Assembly (NCBI GenBank): GCA_023135855.1
Contig: JAGLSH010000057.1
Span: 1-5,011 of the forward strand
Direction of reading: 5' to 3'
Source: Candidatus Omnitrophota bacterium
Lineage (GTDB): Bacteria > Omnitrophota > Gorgyraeia > Duberdicusellales > 4484-171
Length of the DNA stretch: 5,011 nucleotides
The notes beneath the pieces are model-generated. The model ran no database searches and had not been told where the DNA came from. It worked only from the letters and a program-made list of their open reading frames with translations. The position numbers were made by a program, and so were the translations under genes. This document shows positions 1 to 3,738 of the stretch, one piece after another. The stretch's first letter is position 1, and each line of letters opens with the position of its first letter.

Positions 1-513
1 GAATATCTATATCGTAAATTAGAGAAAATTGATCCTGAGAGCGCAAAAAAAATTTCCTCTAATGATTTAAGAAGAGTGATAAGGGCATTAGAGATTTATT
101 CATTGAGTGGTCAAACAATGTCTGCGAAAAAGAAAGAGACCAGTGGTCTTTGGGATAAATTATCGATTGAAATTTTTGGTTTAAGATTTAAACGTAATAA
201 TCTTTATCAGCGGATAAATAAGAGAACCGATGAAATGTTTGAACAAGGGGCAGTTGCGGAGGTAAGAGACTTAGTAGCTGCTAAATTAAGTCTTACTGCC
301 AAGAAGATGCTTGGTATAAGTGAGATAGAAGGTTTTTTAAACAATGATTTAAGTCAAGAAGAAGCTAAAGAGAAATTAAAGAAGAATACTCGTAATTTTG
401 CTAAACGACAAGTTACTTGGTTTAAAAAGGATAAGCGTATACAATGGATAGATATGGATGAATTGAATGTTGAACAAGCAGTAGAGGACATTTTAAGGAG
501 AAGCCATGAGTAA
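1..513 (+). CDS. miaA: tRNA dimethylallyltransferase MiaA, C-terminal part (5' truncated by the window edge)
   Basis: MiaA transfers a dimethylallyl group to N6 of adenosine 37 in tRNAs that read codons starting with U, the first step towards ms2i6A. The reading frame is open from the first base and ends at TAA 511-513, giving 170 visible residues of a protein usually about 300 long. The N-terminal P-loop part therefore lies upstream. Family blocks seen are NDLRRVIRALEIY (visible residues 21-33), NLYQRINKRTDEMFEQGAV in the middle, and the C-terminal tRNA-binding signature RNFAKRQVTWF (131-141) followed by a basic RIQWID ending. A GTG at 76 lies inside the conserved RRVIRALE block and is not a start. 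One departure from the family is LGISEIE (104-110), where many members have IGYKE. The last 8 nt overlap the start of hflX, implying co-transcription and translational coupling. Identification is confident from the conserved blocks. Confidence 0.95.
   Translation, partial: EYLYRKLEKIDPESAKKISSNDLRRVIRALEIYSLSGQTMSAKKKETSGLWDKLSIEIFGLRFKRNNLYQRINKRTDEMFEQGAVAEVRDLVAAKLSLTAKKMLGISEIEGFLNNDLSQEEAKEKLKKNTRNFAKRQVTWFKKDKRIQWIDMDELNVEQAVEDILRRSHE
495..500 (+). promoter_or_regulatory. Ribosome-binding site of hflX inside miaA
   Basis: AAGGAG lies within the last codons of miaA, 5 nt before the ATG at 506. It fixes the hflX start at 506. The next in-frame ATG, at 518, would be 17 nt away. Confidence 0.75.
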
Positions 514-1786
514 GAACATGCATCAAACTGAGACAAAAGAAAAAGCTTTATTGGTAGTGAGTAAGGCTGCTGATGAGGTATGGAGCCAAGAAGCCTTAGG
601 CCAGGAACTTAAGAATTTAGTGGTCTCAGCTGGTGTAGAAGTTCTGGAAGTAATTAGTTTTAATCTAGGTAAAATAAATCCGGCATTTTATATTGGCAAG
701 GGCAAGGTAGAAGAAGTTGCTGATAAGGTTAAAGAAATAGAGGCCAGCGTGGTTATCTTTAACAGTGATCTTCATTTTGCTCAACAGCGTAATTTAGAGG
801 ATGTTTTAGGCGTTAAGACGATTGATCGTACTCAGCTTATATTAGATATATTTGCTAGACATGCTCAAACTCAGGAAGGTATTTTGCAGGTTGAGCTTGC
901 TCAGTTAGAATATTTGTTACCTCGTTTGAGAGGTCAAGGCATAGCATTATCACGTTTAGGTGGTGGAATTGGAACTCGTGGTCCGGGTGAGAAAAAGCTA
1001 GAAGTTGATAAAAGAAGAATAACTGATCATATCGGATATTTAAAAAAAGATTTAAAGCTTATAATCAGTTATCGGGCGACTCAGCGTAAAAAAAGAGAAA
1101 AGCAAGGAGTGAATACTTGTTCCTTGGTAGGGTATACCAATGCTGGCAAGTCAACTCTTTTTAATGCTTTGTCCGGAGATAATCAAAAGACTTCTTCAAT
1201 TCTTTTTACTACTCTTGATACAGTAGCCCGCACGCTTGCCTTGGGCAGGAATTTAAAAATAGTTTTATCTGATACGGTAGGTTTTATTTATAAATTGCCT
1301 TTAAAACTAATCGATGCTTTTAAAGCTACACTCGAAGAACTAAATTATGCAGATGTTATTTTGCATGTTATTGATTCCGGAAATAGTGATATAGAAAAAA
1401 TAAAAAATGCAGTAGAGGAGACTTTAAGAAATCTTAAACTGAATGAAAAACCTACTGTTGTGATTTTTAATAAGATTGATACAATACCTTATTACCGAGT
1501 AGAGCAGCTGAAGAAAAAGTATCCGGGAAGTATTTTTGTTTCAGCGATTAAAGCTGAAGGCTTAGAAAATTTAAAAGAAGAAGTCCAGAGGCTAGTCTTT
1601 AAAGATATGGTTGAGGCAACAGTGGATGTGCCTTTTGATCGTATGGATATTTCAGCCTATCTTCATGATAAATGCGAGGTCTTAGACATTGAATATCTGC
1701 AAGAGAAAGTTATTTTTAAAATAAGGGCTAATGTAGATAAGTTAGCTTATGTAAAAAAGCAAGGGTTTAGGGTGAAAGAAGTATAA
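506..1786 (+). CDS. hflX: GTPase HflX, ribosome-associated
   Basis: HflX is a GTPase of the Obg-HflX superfamily. It binds the 50S subunit and splits stalled or hibernating 70S ribosomes under heat and other stress. The 426 residues match the family's usual length. An N-terminal nucleotide-binding domain carries IGKGKVEEV and FNSDLHFAQQRNLEDVLGV. It is followed by the helical linker with QVELAQLEYLLPRLRG and the family's glycine-rich block GGGIGTRGPGE (152-162). The G domain shows the P-loop GYTNAGKS (209-216), G3 DTVGF (256-260), G4 NKID (322-325) and G5 SAI (346-348), so GTP binding should be intact. Switch I reads TLDTVAR where many homologues have TLDPTxR. A C-terminal domain of about 60 residues completes the protein. 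ATG 506 is chosen for the AAGGAG 5 nt upstream. The gene overlaps miaA by 8 nt; the miaA-hflX neighbourhood is known from E. coli, but no hfq lies between them here. Confidence 0.96.
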   Translation: MSKNMHQTETKEKALLVVSKAADEVWSQEALGQELKNLVVSAGVEVLEVISFNLGKINPAFYIGKGKVEEVADKVKEIEASVVIFNSDLHFAQQRNLEDVLGVKTIDRTQLILDIFARHAQTQEGILQVELAQLEYLLPRLRGQGIALSRLGGGIGTRGPGEKKLEVDKRRITDHIGYLKKDLKLIISYRATQRKKREKQGVNTCSLVGYTNAGKSTLFNALSGDNQKTSSILFTTLDTVARTLALGRNLKIVLSDTVGFIYKLPLKLIDAFKATLEELNYADVILHVIDSGNSDIEKIKNAVEETLRNLKLNEKPTVVIFNKIDTIPYYRVEQLKKKYPGSIFVSAIKAEGLENLKEEVQRLVFKDMVEATVDVPFDRMDISAYLHDKCEVLDIEYLQEKVIFKIRANVDKLAYVKKQGFRVKEV

Positions 1787-1787
1787 T
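1782..1787 (+). promoter_or_regulatory. Possible -10 box for hpf (weak)
   Basis: TATAAT, a perfect sigma-70 -10 hexamer, overlaps the stop codon of hflX. Transcription from it would start near 1794 and give hpf a leader of about 140 nt made almost wholly of the two hairpins described next. No convincing -35 box lies 16-18 nt upstream (the sequence there is GCAAGG or similar) and no TG extension is present. Chance occurrence in AT-rich DNA is quite possible. Confidence 0.25.
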
Positions 1788-1801
1788 ATATCTAAAATTA
1801 A

Positions 1802-1865
1802 GGTTCCGCTTCGCAGAAGATGTTGAAAAAATCTCTACGACATTTTCTCAACGTTTCGCGGAATC
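1802..1865 (+). repeat. Long imperfect inverted repeat / hairpin I between hflX and hpf
   Basis: The outer arms 1802-1809 (GGTTCCGC) and 1858-1865 (GCGGAATC) pair over 8 positions with one G-U. The inner arms 1822-1832 and 1842-1852 (GTTGA..AAAAT / ATTTT..TCAAC) pair over 10 of 11 positions around a 9-nt loop at 1833-1841. Four more pairs, two of them G-U, extend the inner helix to 1818/1856. About eight unpaired bases (1810-1817) bulge on the left arm; part of them can instead form a small CTTC-GCA-GAAG hairpin (1809-1819). No T-run follows, so this is not a canonical intrinsic terminator of hflX. It could be a leader RNA structure, an RNA-processing site, or a dispersed palindromic repeat. 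Pairing was worked out by hand; no energy was calculated. Confidence 0.7.
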
Positions 1866-1870
1866 AATTC

Positions 1871-1914
1871 GATAGTATTTCTAGTGAGTTTTGACGAACT
1901 CAAGAAATACTATC
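1871..1914 (+). repeat. Strong inverted repeat / hairpin II in the hpf leader
   Basis: The perfect 12-bp arms GATAGTATTTCT (1871-1882) and AGAAATACTATC (1903-1914) continue, after a 2-nt AG bulge on the left, into TGAGTT (1885-1890) and AACTCA (1897-1902) around a 6-nt loop TTGACG (1891-1896). The total is 18 bp. A further TCAAT (1864-1868) / ATTGA (1917-1921) pairing can extend the base across a 2x2 internal loop and would then touch the hpf ribosome-binding site. The segment after the hairpin (CTCATTGAGAGG) has no T-tract, so termination is unlikely. A role in hpf translation, mRNA stability or as a repeat element is inferred from position only. Confidence 0.75.
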
Positions 1915-1919
1915 TCATT

Positions 1920-1925
1920 GAGAGG
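1920..1925 (+). promoter_or_regulatory. Ribosome-binding site of hpf
   Basis: GAGAGG ends 7 nt before ATG 1933 and identifies that ATG as the start. The first bases can pair with TCTC at 1913-1916 (3-nt loop ATT) or, through ATTGA, with 1864-1868, so the site may be partly masked by leader structure. Confidence 0.6.
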
Positions 1926-1932
1926 TGTAAAA

Positions 1933-2283
1933 ATGAGAGTAGATGTGTCATTCAAGTATTTGAAGAAGAGTGCTTTTGTAGATAATGTTGTTGAAAATAA
2001 TCTTAAGAAAATAAGGCGGCGAATTCAGATATTTCGCCAAAGCGATCCGATCCACATATCGGTTCACGTTGAAAAGAACCCTCATAAAGACCAGTTTTTT
2101 TGCCGGTCACATCTTTATTTACCTACCTCTAAAGTCTTGATAGCTGATGAGAAGGCTGGAAGCGCATCTTTAGCAATAAACAAGGCTTTTTCAGCCATTT
2201 CAAGGCAACTGGATAAGGAAAAACATAAAAAACATAGTCCACGTAGAAGGCTAAAAAAGAATCTAGAGCCGGAGTTTGAATAA
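1933..2283 (+). CDS. hpf: Ribosome hibernation-promoting factor, short form (HPF/RaiA, S30EA family)
   Basis: HPF-family proteins bind the 30S decoding region, blocking the mRNA/tRNA channel and storing ribosomes in an inactive state during stress or starvation. The 116-residue product has the single-domain beta-alpha-beta-beta-beta-alpha layout of short HPF. Strand 1 is MRVDVSFKYL (1-10), helix 1 is about 13-30, and strand 2 is PIHISVHVEKNP (39-50), matching the family VxxVLKVEK block. Two strands follow (about 54-71), then a second helix DEKAGSASLAINKAFSAISRQLDKEKHK (72-99), matching the family's A-I-D-x-L-x-x-QL-xK-HK pattern. A very basic tail (HKKHSPRRRLKK, 98-109) would favour rRNA contact. 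There is no long C-terminal dimerisation domain. ATG 1933 is chosen for GAGAGG 7 nt upstream; an upstream in-frame TTG at 1891 lies in the loop of hairpin II and has no ribosome-binding site. The gene sits between hflX and the hrcA operon. No terminator separates it from hrcA, so read-through is possible. Confidence 0.9.
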   Translation: MRVDVSFKYLKKSAFVDNVVENNLKKIRRRIQIFRQSDPIHISVHVEKNPHKDQFFCRSHLYLPTSKVLIADEKAGSASLAINKAFSAISRQLDKEKHKKHSPRRRLKKNLEPEFE

Positions 2284-2297
2284 AAAAATAATTTCAC

Positions 2298-2326
2298 TTG
2301 ACGAGAAGATAGTGGCATGTTACCAT
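2298..2326 (+). promoter_or_regulatory. Sigma-70-type promoter of hrcA-grpE-dnaK
   Basis: The -35 TTGACG (2298-2303, 5 of 6 to consensus) and -10 TACCAT (2321-2326, 4 of 6) are separated by the optimal 17 nt. The predicted start point, near 2333, falls within the left arm of the CIRCE operator, so a repressor bound there would block initiation. The promoter starts only 14 nt after the hpf stop codon. Confidence 0.75.
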
Positions 2327-2328
2327 AT

Positions 2329-2355
2329 TTAGCACTCTTTGACCTAGAGTGCTAA
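2329..2355 (+). promoter_or_regulatory. CIRCE operator (HrcA binding site)
   Basis: TTAGCACTC (2329-2337), a 9-nt spacer (2338-2346) and GAGTGCTAA (2347-2355) match the consensus TTAGCACTC-N9-GAGTGCTAA at all 18 arm positions. This is the known target of the HrcA repressor, whose gene starts 12 nt downstream. The site overlaps the predicted transcription start and lies directly before the hrcA ribosome-binding site. It can therefore act as a DNA operator and also form a hairpin in the 5' UTR. Confidence 0.98.
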
Positions 2356-2358
2356 GAA

Positions 2359-2364
2359 GAAGGA
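2359..2364 (+). promoter_or_regulatory. Ribosome-binding site of hrcA
   Basis: GAAGGA ends 3 nt before ATG 2368 and 6 nt before the adjacent ATG 2371. The second ATG has the better spacing, so the mature start may be one codon later than annotated. Confidence 0.6.
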
Positions 2365-2367
2365 TTA

Positions 2368-3111
2368 ATGATGACTAGATTGGTAGATATTAAAAATAGG
2401 GAAAAAGAAATTCTAGGCTTGATTATTGATAGTTACATTGAAGAATCAAAGCCGATAAGCTCTGCCTATCTTTGTCAAAAATATCACCTATCTTGTTCTT
2501 CAGCTACTATAAGAAATATCATGGTTCTGCTAGAGAAGCAGGGATTTCTTTCTCATTTATATACTTCTTCTGGGAGAGTTCCCACTCAAGAAGGTTTTAG
2601 GTGTTATGTTGAAAACTGTGACAACCAGGACAACCTCAAAGAGTATTCAGTAAGCCTAGGTTCTTATACTTTGTCTCAACCAAGCATAGAAGATGTTATC
2701 GGCTATACTTTAGATTCTTTAGTACAGCTTAGTGGTTATACATCTTTGATGGCGGTTTCTGCTAGAGATGAGAAAATATTCTTTCGAGGAATGAGATTTA
2801 TGTTAGAGCAACCGGAATTTGAAGATGTTTGTAGGCTTAAAGATATTTTTTATACTCTTGAAGTCAAAATGGGAGCATTGCAAAATTTACTTTTTGATTC
2901 TATTGATGATGGAATTAGAATATTGATTGGCGATGATATTGGTTTTGAGGAGATTTCTGATTGTTCATTAGTCATATCAGGTCTTCGTGATAAAGATCTT
3001 TCATTTGCTTTTGCCTTGCTGGGTCCGATGAGAATGAATTATAACCGGGCGACATCGTCTTTACAATCAGTAAAGAATCAACTTAAAGAAACAGTTGAAG
3101 GTCTTATATAG
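2368..3111 (+). CDS. hrcA: Heat-inducible transcription repressor HrcA, short form
   Basis: HrcA represses class I heat-shock genes by binding CIRCE; it needs GroEL to stay active and is lost to misfolding on heat stress. The N-terminal winged helix is complete: SSATIRN (44-50) in the recognition region and TSSGRVPTQEGFRCYV (66-81) in the wing. The C-terminal part keeps LEQPEFEDV (146-154) and the block SDCSLVISG..ALLGPMRMNY near the end. The product has 247 residues, against about 340 in B. subtilis HrcA as I remember it. The shortfall is between LSGYTS (121-126) and PEF (149-151), which lie only about 24 residues apart. The missing stretch, about 95-100 residues, covers the inserted dimerising domain and part of the GAF-like domain. 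The frame is clean, with no sign of decay. ATG 2368 is annotated; ATG 2371 is equally likely. The perfect CIRCE just upstream implies autorepression. The gene is followed by grpE after 6 nt. Confidence 0.93.
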   Translation: MMTRLVDIKNREKEILGLIIDSYIEESKPISSAYLCQKYHLSCSSATIRNIMVLLEKQGFLSHLYTSSGRVPTQEGFRCYVENCDNQDNLKEYSVSLGSYTLSQPSIEDVIGYTLDSLVQLSGYTSLMAVSARDEKIFFRGMRFMLEQPEFEDVCRLKDIFYTLEVKMGALQNLLFDSIDDGIRILIGDDIGFEEISDCSLVISGLRDKDLSFAFALLGPMRMNYNRATSSLQSVKNQLKETVEGLI

Positions 3112-3117
3112 GAAAAT

Positions 3118-3735
3118 ATGAAAAACAAAGACCTGAAAAATAACGACAAAAAGGATAAGGACACTAAGGATAAGGACACTAAAGATAAGGACCTAAAGAG
3201 TAAAGACATGAAGAGTAAAGATAAAACTAAACCAGTCGAAGAGAAGAAGAATTACGAAGAGCTTTGGGATAAGTATGTTAGGCTTGGAGCTGAGTTTGAC
3301 AATTATAAGAAAAGATCATTCAAGGAAAAGATTGATTTTATGAAATATGCCAACGAAGGCCTTATTGTTGAACTTTTAAGTATTTTAGATAATTTTGAAA
3401 GAGGCATAAAATCAGCTGAATCCAAGAAGGATTATAACCTTTTACATCAAGGTGTAGATATGATTTCCAAGCAATTACATAGTCTGCTTGAGACCAAGGG
3501 TTTGAGTCGAATAAAGTCAATTGGCCAGAAGTTTGACCCCCATCAACATGAGGCTGTTGAAGTGGTAGAAGGAGATGATGAGGGTGAGGTTATTGAAGAA
3601 TTACAATCAGGATATTTGCTAAGTGGACGAATTATAAGACCGGCAAGGGTGAAAGTTATAAAAGCAAAACAAATGAGTGAGGAGAATGTAGACAATCAAG
3701 GGGTTAAAGAAGACACAAACGTTAAGGAGGAATAA
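3118..3735 (+). CDS. grpE: Nucleotide exchange factor GrpE
   Basis: GrpE releases ADP from DnaK, driving the chaperone's substrate cycle, and acts as a dimer in the cytoplasm. The 205 residues fit the family. Residue 2 to about 45 is a very charged Lys/Asp tail built from seven pentapeptides. The long dimerisation helix starts around YEELWDKYVRLGAEFDNYKKRS (46-67), the conserved AEFxNYxKR core. LLSILDNFERG (86-96) marks the next helical part. The C-terminal beta domain that contacts DnaK carries GQKFDPHQHEAVEVV (136-150) and ends with SGRIIRPARVKV. A short acidic tail closes the protein. The start at ATG 3118 is 6 nt after the hrcA stop. Its ribosome-binding site is weak (AGGA 3110-3113, overlapping the hrcA stop), which suggests translation coupled to hrcA. 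Its last codons contain the strong dnaK ribosome-binding site. Confidence 0.97.
   Translation: MKNKDLKNNDKKDKDTKDKDTKDKDLKSKDMKSKDKTKPVEEKKNYEELWDKYVRLGAEFDNYKKRSFKEKIDFMKYANEGLIVELLSILDNFERGIKSAESKKDYNLLHQGVDMISKQLHSLLETKGLSRIKSIGQKFDPHQHEAVEVVEGDDEGEVIEELQSGYLLSGRIIRPARVKVIKAKQMSEENVDNQGVKEDTNVKEE
3121..3225 (+). repeat. Seven tandem 15-bp units encoding the GrpE N-terminal pentapeptide repeat
   Basis: Read in 15-base steps from the second codon, the segment encodes KNKDL, KNNDK, KDKDT, KDKDT, KDKDL, KSKDM and KSKDK. Units three and four (3151-3165 and 3166-3180) are identical at all 15 bases; the others diverge increasingly to each side. The pattern K-x-K/N-D-x is kept in every unit. This suggests growth by replication slippage in a disordered tail that tolerates length change. 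Confidence 0.85.
3724..3730 (+). promoter_or_regulatory. Strong ribosome-binding site of dnaK
   Basis: AAGGAGG lies in the last codons of grpE, 8 nt before ATG 3739. It is by far the best ribosome-binding site in the operon and would allow more DnaK than HrcA or GrpE to be made from one mRNA. Confidence 0.85.
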
Positions 3736-3738
3736 AAA

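Noticed and set aside
76..78. GTG as a start of a short 145-residue gene
   Set aside because: It is the valine inside the conserved MiaA block RRVIRALE, and the frame is open and MiaA-like back to base 1.
354..536. Reverse-strand open frame of 60 codons
   Set aside because: It is antisense to miaA and hflX, has low-complexity composition, no family resemblance and no ribosome-binding site.
1891..1919. TTGACG in the hairpin II loop as the -35 of an hpf promoter
   Set aside because: At 17 nt spacing the -10 would be CTCATT, which does not resemble TATAAT, and transcription would start at or after the ribosome-binding site.
1871..1925. Hairpin II as an intrinsic terminator of hflX
   Set aside because: The bases after the stem are CTCATTGAGAGG with no run of T, and the hpf ribosome-binding site follows at once.
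1891..1932. Upstream TTG start that would lengthen hpf by 14 residues
   Set aside because: It lies in the loop of hairpin II, has no ribosome-binding site, and the added residues do not fit the HPF N-terminus. ATG 1933 has GAGAGG at 7 nt and begins the first beta strand.
2115..2318. Reverse-strand open frame of 67 codons
   Set aside because: It is the complement of hpf and runs through the hrcA promoter; no coding signal is seen.
3121..3225. Short direct repeats as a CRISPR-like array
   Set aside because: The 15-bp units are contiguous with no spacers and stay in frame within grpE, so they are a coding tandem repeat.
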